Part shown: piece after piece, positions 7,949-15,651 of the stretch
Position numbering within the stretch: the stretch's first letter is position 1
How the letters are laid out: every line of letters begins with the position of its first letter
NCBI GenBank assembly: GCA_964640725.1
Contig: CAZXIJ010000023.1
Span: 5,832 to 69,831, forward strand
DNA: 64,000 bases
Reading direction: 5' to 3'
Source of the DNA: CALHVX01 sp964640725
Lineage (GTDB): Bacteria; Pseudomonadota; Gammaproteobacteria; Pseudomonadales; Azotimanducaceae
Program-made: the position numbers and the translations under genes
The notes under the pieces: model-generated
What the model saw: the letters and a program-made list of their open reading frames with translations, nothing else
Told to the model about the DNA's origin: nothing
Databases searched by the model: none

Positions 7949-9372
7949 GCCCGCTGCCGTACTACAACGACGAGGATCTGCAGCGTGCTGGCCGGACGCT
8001 GACGCCGCCCTTTGCCGTTGCGCACGACTTTGACGACGGCCGGGGCGTGCAGCGCTTTGTCGTCGAGCAGGTGCTGCGCCTGCTGCCCGAGCGGCGCCTT
8101 GCGGCCCGGGCGCGGCCGCTGCCGGCGCTTGGCGATACGCCGGCGGCCGATGCGCAGCCGCTGCTGCTCAAACTGTTCTTTGGGCCCGGGGCCGCGAGCT
8201 ACGGCCAGCGCGAGCGCGCCGGCTACGAGCGTCTGGCGGCAGCCCGGCTGCTGACCCCGGAGCTGCTGCACCACAGCGACACGGCGCTGTGCTACCGCTG
8301 GCTCGATCATGCGGAGCCCGTGTCCGAGCAGGACGCCGATGCCATCGACGCCGCCATCGACAGCATCGGCCAGCTGCACGAGGCCGGCCTGCTGCAAACC
8401 GACATGCATCTGGGCAACTTCCTGTACCGCGACGAGCGCGTGTGGCTGGTGGACGCCGACGGCATTCGCGCGGCCAGCGGCGGCAACCGCGTGGCACCGG
8501 CGTACCGCGACAACCTGGCGGTGTTCTTTGCACAGCTGCCGCCCATGGCCGACCGTGCGCTGCCGGGCCGGCTCATGCGCTACTGCCACAGTGCCCGCAT
8601 CGCCACCGACAGCCTGGACGCGTCGATCCTGGCGGCGCAGCTGCCCGACGCCGTTGATCGGGCGCGCACGGAGCGGGTCGACCGCTACCTGAGCAAGACC
8701 CTGCGCGACTGCACGGCGTTCTTTGCGCGCCAGGGCCACAGCCGCCGCTTTGTCTGTCAGCGCGACGCGCTGGGCCCGGAGCTGGCGCGGTTTGCCGAGG
8801 CACCCGAGCGCGTGCTCGACGACTCGGTGGTGCTGAAGGCGGGCAACACCGCCACGGTCATGCGCGTGCCCATCGACGGCGTGTCGCGCATCGTCAAGCG
8901 CTACAACATCAAGGGGCCCGTGCATCGGCTGCGCCAGACCTTGCGCAGCAGTACGCGCGCCGAACGTTCCTGGCGCAGCGGCCATCGCCTGCAGTTTTTG
9001 CGAGTGCCCACGGCGGCGCCCATCGCCCTGCTCGAAACCCGGCACGGCGCTTTGCGCGACGTGGCCTATCTGGTGACGGAGGATCTGGGCAGCGCAGACC
9101 TGCTCCAGCATCTCGCCGAGCAGCCGCTGACCGACGCGCTGTTCGCGCAGATCACCGATCTGTTTCAGGCGCTGGTGGATTGCCGGCTGGTGCACGGCGA
9201 CATGAAGGCGACCAACCTGCTGGTGCGCGATGAGCGGCTGTACCTGATCGATCTCGACAGCATGCGGGTCGCGCGCCGGGGTGCCCACAAGGACCGCGCG
9301 CGTTTCCTCGCCAACTGGCCGGCCAGCTCTGCGATAGGCGCGCGGCTGCGCAGCCAGCTCAGGGAGGATTGA
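7945..9372 (+). CDS. Protein with two Kdo/WaaP-type kinase-like modules, LPS core locus
   Basis: 475-aa protein of the lipopolysaccharide kinase superfamily containing two kinase-like modules. In module 1 (about 60-290) the catalytic loop reads LLQTDMHLGNFLYRD with Asp153, followed by WLVDADGI. In module 2 (about 290-475) there is HGDMKATNLLVRD with Asp419, followed by YLIDLDSM. The catalytic Asp, the Asn and the DFG-equivalent Asp are present twice. The N-lobe lysine is less obvious: LLLKLFF in module 1 and RIVKRY in module 2. It starts with ATG in an ATGA overlap with waaP. The position resembles the series of extra kinases (PA5006-PA5008) after waaP in P. aeruginosa, so the substrate is probably a heptose of the core. 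The exact position phosphorylated is unknown. It overlaps the convergent glycosyltransferase gene by 14 nt. Confidence 0.75.
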   Translation: MSPLPYYNDEDLQRAGRTLTPPFAVAHDFDDGRGVQRFVVEQVLRLLPERRLAARARPLPALGDTPAADAQPLLLKLFFGPGAASYGQRERAGYERLAAARLLTPELLHHSDTALCYRWLDHAEPVSEQDADAIDAAIDSIGQLHEAGLLQTDMHLGNFLYRDERVWLVDADGIRAASGGNRVAPAYRDNLAVFFAQLPPMADRALPGRLMRYCHSARIATDSLDASILAAQLPDAVDRARTERVDRYLSKTLRDCTAFFARQGHSRRFVCQRDALGPELARFAEAPERVLDDSVVLKAGNTATVMRVPIDGVSRIVKRYNIKGPVHRLRQTLRSSTRAERSWRSGHRLQFLRVPTAAPIALLETRHGALRDVAYLVTEDLGSADLLQHLAEQPLTDALFAQITDLFQALVDCRLVHGDMKATNLLVRDERLYLIDLDSMRVARRGAHKDRARFLANWPASSAIGARLRSQLRED

Positions 9373-10507
9373 GCAGCGAGCGCAGGCGGCGAGCGGCCGC
9401 GGCAATGGAAAACTGGTGCCGGACCCGGGCCCGGGCCGCGCTGCGAAAGCTGCGGATACTCGGCTGCCCGGTCAGCATCATGGCCTGCATGATTGCGCGG
9501 CTCATGCTGGCCGGCGACGCGTCGGCGTCGCCATAGAACCCGAGCTCGCCGAGCACGCTCTCGATACCGGGGACCCGCGGCGCCGCCACCGGCACGCCCA
9601 GGGTCAGTGCTTCCAGCGCGACCATGCCAAAGGCTTCCGCCGCCGACGATGTCATGAGCAGACAGTCGAGCCCACGCAGCAGCGTGCGGGCATCGGGTTG
9701 AAAACCGGCAAAGCGCACCGCCGCCAGACCGGTCGCGCGTTTGTGCAGGGTCTCTCGCAGCTCGCCGTCGCCGATGAACAGCAGCTCGGCGCTGCGGCCC
9801 TCCTGGGCCAGCGCGCGGAACGCATCCAGCGCCAGCTCCGGGCGTTTCTTGGGGTGTAGGCGACCGACCACGCCAATGCAAAAGCGATCGTCCTCGACGC
9901 CGAGCCGGGCCCGCGCGGCCTCCCGGGGCAGGGCGGTCTGTTCCACGGCCGCCCAGTCGACCAGGTTCGGCAGCAGCAGCGCGGTGCCGGTCGTGGCCCC
10001 CAGCTCCTGCACGACGGCGGGGGAGACGCCGGCAAAGCGCACGCCGCTCGCGCCCATGCGGAACTCCGCGCGGCGCTGCCAGCGATCCATCCAGCCAAAC
10101 TCATGGGCGACGGCCACGATGCGCTCCCCAGGCAGCCCCGCGGCCCGGGCGGCGCGGTAGGCCCGGTAGCGGTGGCACAGCACGAGCGCCGGCTGGGGCA
10201 GAGTGCGCGCTTCGTTCACCTGGCGACCGTCGCGCCGGTGGCTGCCGCTCGGCTGGTCCAGGTAGCGGGGCGGCTGCACGCCCAGCACTCGCTCCGTGTC
10301 CGTGGTGACCGGGGCAGTGGTCAGCGCGCCGACCGCGCCCGGCGCCGCAAAGCTCGAGTCCAGAAACAGCGTTTCGCAGGGCACGTCGATCAGGGCCGCG
10401 GCCTGCGCGTAGCTCTGGCACAGCGCCAGGAACGGCGGCTTGTCGTTCGGGCAGATCTGCAGCAGTCCCCGGGGCACACTTCGGCTGTTTTTGTCCGGGC
10501 CAGTCAT
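9359..10507 (-). CDS. GT4 glycosyltransferase, LPS core cluster
   Basis: A 382-aa retaining glycosyltransferase of family GT4. The C-terminal domain shows IGVVGRLHPKKRPELALDAF (donor phosphate binding) and the EX7E motif in AEAFGMVALEALTLGVPVAAP. The N-terminal acceptor domain is less conserved and ends near CHRYRAYRAARAAGLPG. The ATG at 10507 gives MTGPDKNSRS; the in-frame extension upstream runs into the carbamoyltransferase gene and is not expected to be translated. It is the last gene of a minus-strand run lpxL, carbamoyltransferase, glycosyltransferase. In P. aeruginosa a GT4 gene (wapH) sits beside the core carbamoyltransferase, so an outer-core sugar transferase is the likely role. Donor and acceptor are unknown. 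Confidence 0.82.
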   Translation of the reverse strand: MTGPDKNSRSVPRGLLQICPNDKPPFLALCQSYAQAAALIDVPCETLFLDSSFAAPGAVGALTTAPVTTDTERVLGVQPPRYLDQPSGSHRRDGRQVNEARTLPQPALVLCHRYRAYRAARAAGLPGERIVAVAHEFGWMDRWQRRAEFRMGASGVRFAGVSPAVVQELGATTGTALLLPNLVDWAAVEQTALPREAARARLGVEDDRFCIGVVGRLHPKKRPELALDAFRALAQEGRSAELLFIGDGELRETLHKRATGLAAVRFAGFQPDARTLLRGLDCLLMTSSAAEAFGMVALEALTLGVPVAAPRVPGIESVLGELGFYGDADASPASMSRAIMQAMMLTGQPSIRSFRSAARARVRHQFSIAAAARRLRSLLNPP

Positions 10508-10515
10508 CGGCGCGC

Positions 10516-12264
10516 TCAGGCGGCGGCAGGCGCGGCGGCGCCCACCTTGGTCACCAGCCAGTCTTCCAGGACCAGGTATTGCAGGTCCGAGCCGAAGAAC
10601 ATGTTCAGCGCGTCGTCCGGCGAGCACACCATGGGCTCGCCGCGCCGGTTCAGAGACGTGTTCAGCACGACGCCGTTGCCGGTTCGCGCCTTCATCGCCT
10701 GGAGCAGGGCGTAGTACCGCGGATTTGCGGCTTCGCTGACGATCTGTACGCGCGCGGTGCCGTCTTCGTGCACGACCTCGGGAATGCGTGTCTTCCAGTC
10801 TTCGGCCACGTCGAAGGTAATGGTCATGAACGGTGCCGGGTGGTCGGTCTGAATGATGGCGGCAGCGTCTTCGTCGATGATGCTCGGGCAGAACGGCCGC
10901 CAGCGTTCCCGAAACTTGATCTGCGCGTTGATGCGGTCAGCAATGCCGTCGGCGTCCGGGCAGCCGAGAATGCTGCGGCCCCCCAGGGCCCGGGGCCCGA
11001 ACTCCATGCGCCCCTGGAACCAGGCGACCGGATGCCCTGCAGTCAGCAGGTCGGCCACGGCTTCCGGCACGTTGTCGAGCTGCCGGTAGCTCAACGCCTC
11101 GCGCCGGCCTTCGATGGATTCCAGGCACCGCTCGTTGCTGTAGCGCGGGCCGAGGTAGACGTGATCCATGCGCGACAGGGTCTCGCCCCGTTCCTTGGCC
11201 ACGTAGCTGGCCGCGCCCAGGGCCGTGCCGGAATCGCCCGCGGCCGGCTGCACGAACAGCTCCTTGACGTGCGGCAGGGCGACGATGCGCTGGTTCAGCT
11301 TGACGTTCAGCGCGCCGCCGCCGGCAAAGGCCAGCTTGCCGGTTTCGCGCAGCACATCGCCCAGGTAGGTGTCGAGCAGCTCCAGGCACCAGTCTTCGAA
11401 CAGCTTCTGCATTGCGGCCGCGTAGTGAATGTACGGCTCGTCGGCCACGTCGCCTTCGCGCATGGGCCCGAGCCACTCGATCAGCTTGTCGCTGAAGTAG
11501 TAGCCCATGCCTTTGGTCTTGTGGCGCCGCAGCCCCACGGTGTTGACCAGCTCTGTGGCCACTTTGAAGCCGTCGCCGTCGGGCTGGATCAGCCGGCTCA
11601 GGTCGTACTTGCTGGCATCGCCGTAGGGCGCCATGCCCATGACCTTGTACTCGCCGTCCAGCATCTCGAAACCCAGGTACTCGGTGAAGGCGCCGTAGAC
11701 CCCGGACAGGGAGTCCGGATCGAAGAACTCCTTGATCTTGTGGATGCGCCCGGCTTCGCCGTAGCCGAAGAAGGTGGTGGCGTACTCGCCTTTGCCGTCC
11801 ACGCCCATGATGGCGGTCTTTTCCGCAAAGCCGGACAGGTGATAGGCGCTGGACGCGTGAGACAGATGATGTTCGACGGGCACGAACTCCGTGCGGTCCC
11901 AGTCGATGCCAATGGCGCGGCCGGCGTCGGTGACCCGCTCGCGGTTGCGGCGGTAGCGCCGGTTGCCGTTCAGGATCGCGTCCAGCGCGCGGTCCGGGGC
12001 GTACCAGTGCCGGCGCGCGTAGTGCCAGCGGTCCGCGCGGCGGATGGAGATGGGCGCGTAGGGGAAGGCGATGACGTCAACGTCCTTGGGCTGCACGCCG
12101 GCATCGGCCAGGCAGAAGCGCGCCGCTTCCAGAGGCATGCGGTCCTTCGCGTGCTTGTCGCGAATAAAGCGCTCCTCCTCGGCCGCGGCGACGATCTCGC
12201 CGTCGATGAGCAGGGCAGCAGAGGGGTCGTGGTTGAGTGCCCCGGAGAGTCCCAGAATGATCAC
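10516..12264 (-). CDS. NodU/CmcH-family carbamoyltransferase, probable LPS core heptose carbamoylation
   Basis: The 582-aa enzyme has the N-terminal Kae1-like domain (MIILGLSGALNHDPSAALL, the metal-binding EHHLSHASSAY, GVDGKGEYAT) and the C-terminal YrdC-like domain (AWFQGRMEFGPRALGGRSILGCP). These build carbamoyl-adenylate from carbamoyl phosphate and ATP and transfer the carbamoyl group to a hydroxyl. The family also occurs in nodulation and antibiotic clusters, but here it lies among LPS core genes. That matches the P. aeruginosa arrangement, where such an enzyme carbamoylates a core heptose. It starts at GTG 12264 and ends 8 nt before the glycosyltransferase start. The substrate assignment is inferred from context. 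Confidence 0.85.
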   Translation of the reverse strand: MIILGLSGALNHDPSAALLIDGEIVAAAEEERFIRDKHAKDRMPLEAARFCLADAGVQPKDVDVIAFPYAPISIRRADRWHYARRHWYAPDRALDAILNGNRRYRRNRERVTDAGRAIGIDWDRTEFVPVEHHLSHASSAYHLSGFAEKTAIMGVDGKGEYATTFFGYGEAGRIHKIKEFFDPDSLSGVYGAFTEYLGFEMLDGEYKVMGMAPYGDASKYDLSRLIQPDGDGFKVATELVNTVGLRRHKTKGMGYYFSDKLIEWLGPMREGDVADEPYIHYAAAMQKLFEDWCLELLDTYLGDVLRETGKLAFAGGGALNVKLNQRIVALPHVKELFVQPAAGDSGTALGAASYVAKERGETLSRMDHVYLGPRYSNERCLESIEGRREALSYRQLDNVPEAVADLLTAGHPVAWFQGRMEFGPRALGGRSILGCPDADGIADRINAQIKFRERWRPFCPSIIDEDAAAIIQTDHPAPFMTITFDVAEDWKTRIPEVVHEDGTARVQIVSEAANPRYYALLQAMKARTGNGVVLNTSLNRRGEPMVCSPDDALNMFFGSDLQYLVLEDWLVTKVGAAAPAAA

Positions 12265-12309
12265 GGCGTTGGCGGATGGCAGGCGATGAAAGACAGCGCG
12301 ATGATACCG

Positions 12310-13299
12310 CTATTTGTAGATCGGGGGCTCACCGTCCGGGCGCGTTTTGAAGCGTTTGTGCACCCACAGATATTGCGCGCGATCCTTGTCTATCTCGGCC
12401 TCCAGCAGCGCGTTCAGGCGGGTCGCATCGGCCACGTCGTCGCCGCTGGGAAAGTTCGCAACCGGCGGCGTGAAGTGCAGGTGCCAGCCGAGCCGGTCCC
12501 GGTGCCGGTGCTGTGACAGCAGCAGGACCGGCGAGTTGTTCAGCTTTGCAAAGCGCGCTGTCGCGGTGATGGTCGCAGCGGGCACGCCGTAGAAGGGCGC
12601 AAACACCGAGTGTTTGGCCCCGTAGTCCTGGTCGGCGGCGTACCAGATGGTGCGGCCGCGCTTGAGCGCGCGCAGGATGTTGCGGGTCTGCTCGCGCTCG
12701 TGAATGTGCTCGAAGTAGTGCCCGCGCCCGTACATCTGCAGCCACTCCCAGGCGGGCTGCTTGTTGCGCCGGTACATGAGGTCGATCCCCCCCATGTCCG
12801 ACAGGGTCTGGGCAATGATGTCCATGACCGCGTAGTGCCCGCCGATCATCACCACGCCGCGCCCCTGTGCCTGCGCCGCCTGCAGGTGCTCGGCGCCGCT
12901 CACGGTGCACCAGGGGCGCACGTCCCGGCCGGGGTTCAGCCAGGCATTGGCCAGCTCCACGGTGCCCAGGGTGATCTGCGCGATACTGTCCCGGGTCAGC
13001 GCCTCCCGTTCTTGGGTCGACAGCTCCGGAAAACAGACGGCAAGGTTGCGGTCGGCGATGCGCCGGCGGCTGCCGGCCAGATGCCAGGTCAGGCGACCCA
13101 GGCCGAGCCCCAGACGCCGCTGCGCCCCGAGCGGCAGCCGCGCGACCAGCCAGGCGATGCCGATGGCGAGCCAGGTGGGCCACTGGCTCGGCGCGAAGCG
13201 GTGCGGCTCCGGTTTGCGCGGGCGTTTGCGGCGCCGCGATCCGGCGGGTTGGCCGGCCGGCTGCGGGGGGCTCGTCGAGTCGGGAGTCGGGGCCGTCAT
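12310..13299 (-). CDS. lpxL: Lipid A biosynthesis lauroyl/secondary acyltransferase
   Basis: 329-aa member of the LpxL/HtrB family, which transfers a secondary acyl chain from acyl-ACP to Kdo2-lipid IVA at the inner membrane. The proline- and arginine-rich N-terminus is followed by a hydrophobic segment (about 44-60, WLAIGIAWLVARLPL). The catalytic HX4D motif is H155-YAVM-D160 in GVVMIGGHYAVMD. Further family motifs are LMYRRNKQPAWEWLQ, GRTIWYAADQDYG and the C-terminal YLWVHKRFKTRP. The start is ATG 13299, divergent from hldE across 69 nt. The carbamoyltransferase and GT4 genes lie downstream on the same strand, probably in one transcript. LpxL and LpxM cannot be told apart from sequence alone. 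Confidence 0.88.
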   Translation of the reverse strand: MTAPTPDSTSPPQPAGQPAGSRRRKRPRKPEPHRFAPSQWPTWLAIGIAWLVARLPLGAQRRLGLGLGRLTWHLAGSRRRIADRNLAVCFPELSTQEREALTRDSIAQITLGTVELANAWLNPGRDVRPWCTVSGAEHLQAAQAQGRGVVMIGGHYAVMDIIAQTLSDMGGIDLMYRRNKQPAWEWLQMYGRGHYFEHIHEREQTRNILRALKRGRTIWYAADQDYGAKHSVFAPFYGVPAATITATARFAKLNNSPVLLLSQHRHRDRLGWHLHFTPPVANFPSGDDVADATRLNALLEAEIDKDRAQYLWVHKRFKTRPDGEPPIYK

Positions 13300-13368
13300 G
13301 GGGCCGGCATTCTACACCCTGTGCTACAGTGCGGCGGCCCGTTCCGTTGGATTTTGCCGAGTATTTCC

Positions 13369-14823
13369 GTGCCGCACGCCCCCCGTTCTTCCGCCTCGCC
13401 GTTGCAGCTGCCCTCGCTCCGAGGCGTGCGCTGCCTTGTTTTCGGCGACCTCATGCTGGACCGCTACTGGTTTGGCGATGCCCAGCGCGTCTCGCAGGAA
13501 GCGCCGGTGCCAGTGGTCGATGTCGATCACCAGGAAGATCGCCCCGGCGGCGCGGCCAACACCGCCCTGAACATTGTCAGCCTCGGGGCCGCCTGCACAC
13601 TCATCGGCGTGGTCGGCAACGACGATGCCGGACAGGCGCTGGAGGCGCGGCTCACCGCCGCCGGCGTCGAGTGCGATTTTTTGCGGGCCGATGACTGGGC
13701 CACCATCGTCAAGCTGCGCATCGTCAGCCAGCAGCAACAGCTGCTGCGCGCTGACTTCGAGGCACCGCTGCCGGCGACCCTGGCCGGCGCGCTGCAGGAC
13801 AAGCTCGCCGCGCACCTGGCAGCGGCCCAGGTGCTCGTGCTGCAGGATTACGACAAGGGCGCCATCGCGCAGCCCGAGGCGCTGATTCAGGCGGCTGCAC
13901 AGGCGGCTGTGCCGGTTGTGGTCGACCCCAAACACAAACCGCTCGATCGCTATGCCGGCGCCGCCATTCTCAAGCCCAACATTCACGAGTTTGCCGCCGC
14001 TGTCGGCCAGCCCACGGGGCACGCGGACCTGATTGCGCGCGGCGAGCAGCTGGCCCGGGACGCGGCGCTCGAGGCGCTGGTGGTCACCCAGGGCGGCAAG
14101 GGCATGACGGTCATCGGCCCCGAGGGCGAGCTCCGGCACATCCCGGCCCGGCCCGTTGACGTGTTCGACGTCACTGGCGCTGGCGATACCGCAGCTGCCG
14201 CGCTGGCGGTGACCCGGGCTCTGGGCTGGGCCCCGGCGGACTGCGCCGAGGTCGCCAACACCGCCAGCGGCCTCGCGGTGTCGCGTTCGGGCACGGTGGC
14301 GATCACCGGCCCGGAGCTGGCCCAGGCCCTGGGCGGCGGCGGCGCTTCGCGCGCCGGCGTGCTGTCCCGCGGGCAGCTCGCCACCGCCGTGGCGCGGGCC
14401 CGGCAGGCCGGCGAGCGCATCGTCTTTACCAACGGCTGCTTCGACATTCTGCACGCCGGCCATGTGGCCTACCTCGAAGAGGCCAAGGCCCTCGGGCACC
14501 GGCTGCTGGTGGCCGTCAACGACGACGATTCCGTGACCCGGCTCAAGGGACCGGGCCGGCCCGTCAACCCCCTCGACCGGCGCCTCAAGGTGCTCGCCGG
14601 TCTCGCGGCGGTGGACTGGGTGGTCGGCTTCAGCGAAGACACGCCGGAACCGTTGCTGACGCAGCTCACGCCGGACATCCTGGTCAAGGGCGGCGATTAC
14701 GGCCCTGACGAGGTGGTGGGCGCTGCCATCGTGCAGGGTTACGGCGGTACCGTGCAGGTGCTCAGCCTGGTGGACGACTGCTCGACCACGGCGATTGTCG
14801 AGCGCATCGCCGGCACGGACTAG
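13369..14823 (+). CDS. hldE: Bifunctional D-glycero-beta-D-manno-heptose-7-phosphate kinase / 1-phosphate adenylyltransferase
   Basis: Two-domain enzyme of the ADP-heptose pathway, supplying the donor for waaC and waaF. Residues about 1-330 form a ribokinase-fold kinase with FGDLMLDRYWFGD, APVPVVDVDHQEDRPGGAAN and the catalytic DVTGAGDTAAA. Residues about 350-484 are a cytidylyltransferase-type domain with FTNGCFDILHAGHVAYLEEAK, carrying the HxGH motif. The start is GTG 13369 (MPHAPRSSASP), giving 484 aa against 477 in E. coli; the longer in-frame extension lies antisense to lpxL. A TACAGT hexamer 20-30 nt upstream could be its -10 box. The gene is transcribed divergently from lpxL and converges on the aldo/keto reductase gene. 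Confidence 0.93.
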   Translation: MPHAPRSSASPLQLPSLRGVRCLVFGDLMLDRYWFGDAQRVSQEAPVPVVDVDHQEDRPGGAANTALNIVSLGAACTLIGVVGNDDAGQALEARLTAAGVECDFLRADDWATIVKLRIVSQQQQLLRADFEAPLPATLAGALQDKLAAHLAAAQVLVLQDYDKGAIAQPEALIQAAAQAAVPVVVDPKHKPLDRYAGAAILKPNIHEFAAAVGQPTGHADLIARGEQLARDAALEALVVTQGGKGMTVIGPEGELRHIPARPVDVFDVTGAGDTAAAALAVTRALGWAPADCAEVANTASGLAVSRSGTVAITGPELAQALGGGGASRAGVLSRGQLATAVARARQAGERIVFTNGCFDILHAGHVAYLEEAKALGHRLLVAVNDDDSVTRLKGPGRPVNPLDRRLKVLAGLAAVDWVVGFSEDTPEPLLTQLTPDILVKGGDYGPDEVVGAAIVQGYGGTVQVLSLVDDCSTTAIVERIAGTD

Positions 14824-14841
14824 GGCGAAACCCCGCCGGCC

Positions 14842-15651
14842 CTAACGGCGACTCGCGTCGGCAATGATGGCCGCATTTGCGCGCAGGTGCGCGGGGTTGA
14901 TGGTCCCGACGACAATGCAGTCCGCCCCCGGCTGCGCCGCGACCTCGGCCAGCGCGCCGGCCGTCTCACGGCCGCTGGCCGTATCGTGGCCGCTGGCCAG
15001 GGCCTTCTTGATCAGGACCCCGATGCCGGTGTGCGCACAGCGATCCAGCAGCGGCGCCATGGACTGGTCCTGCCGGTTGTAGGTGGTCATGAGCACGTCG
15101 GCGCCCAGCTCGAGGGCGCGCAGCCCGCCGGCCATGGTTTTGTGCGACATGCCGACGGCGCGAATCAGGCCGTCGTCCTTGAGGGCCAGCAGCACGTCCA
15201 GGGTCCGGTGGCTTTCGAGGATCGTCAGGTCATCGCCATCGGAGTGAATCAGGACCAGGTCCAGCCGGTCGACGCGCAGGCGTTCCAGGCTGCGGGTAAT
15301 GCTGCGGGCCACGGCGCTGGCGCTGAAGTCGTAGCTGGAGCGGCCGTCTTCGAAGGTCTCCCCGACCTTGGTGCACAGCTGCCAGCGGTCCCGCTGGCCG
15401 GTCAGCAGCTGGCCGAGCCGCGCTTCGCTGACGCCGTAGGCCGGCGCTGTGTCCAGCAGGTTGACCCCGAGCTCGGCGGCGATATCCAGCAGGCTTGCCA
15501 GTGCCTCGTCGTCCGGCAGCTCGAAGGGCTGCGGGTACTTGACCCCTTCCGTGCGCCCGAACTTGACCGTGCCCAGGGCCATGCGGCTGACGGTCAGGCC
15601 CGTGCGGCCGAGGGGGATCTGGGGCAGCAGCGGCGCGTCGGGCGCGCTCAT
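14842..15651 (-). CDS. Aldo/keto reductase
   Basis: 269-aa NAD(P)H-dependent oxidoreductase of the AKR superfamily (TIM barrel). The catalytic tetrad is visible as Asp67 and Tyr72 in NLLDTAPAYGVSEARLG, Lys95 in LCTKVGE and the His in LVLIHSDG. The C-terminal coenzyme segment reads ADCIVVGTINPAHLRAN. It is shorter than most AKRs (about 300-330 aa), with a reduced C-terminal loop. Its start overlaps the stop of the upstream FAD oxidoreductase gene (ATGA, 15648-15651), so the two are translationally coupled and likely function together. The physiological substrate is unknown. It lies between hldE and waaA but has no recognised LPS role. Confidence 0.82.
   Translation of the reverse strand: MSAPDAPLLPQIPLGRTGLTVSRMALGTVKFGRTEGVKYPQPFELPDDEALASLLDIAAELGVNLLDTAPAYGVSEARLGQLLTGQRDRWQLCTKVGETFEDGRSSYDFSASAVARSITRSLERLRVDRLDLVLIHSDGDDLTILESHRTLDVLLALKDDGLIRAVGMSHKTMAGGLRALELGADVLMTTYNRQDQSMAPLLDRCAHTGIGVLIKKALASGHDTASGRETAGALAEVAAQPGADCIVVGTINPAHLRANAAIIADASRR

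Noticed and set aside
10516..12264. Antibiotic or nodulation-type biosynthetic cluster suggested by the NodU/CmcH-like gene
   Set aside because: All neighbours are LPS and housekeeping genes; no secondary-metabolite genes are present.
12610..13368. In-frame upstream extension of hldE across lpxL
   Set aside because: The extra ~250 residues are antisense to lpxL and do not resemble HldE; GTG 13369 gives the family length.
14820..14845. AGGGC...GCCCT inverted repeat as a bidirectional terminator after hldE
   Set aside because: Only a 5-bp stem with a 12-nt loop and no T-run on either strand.
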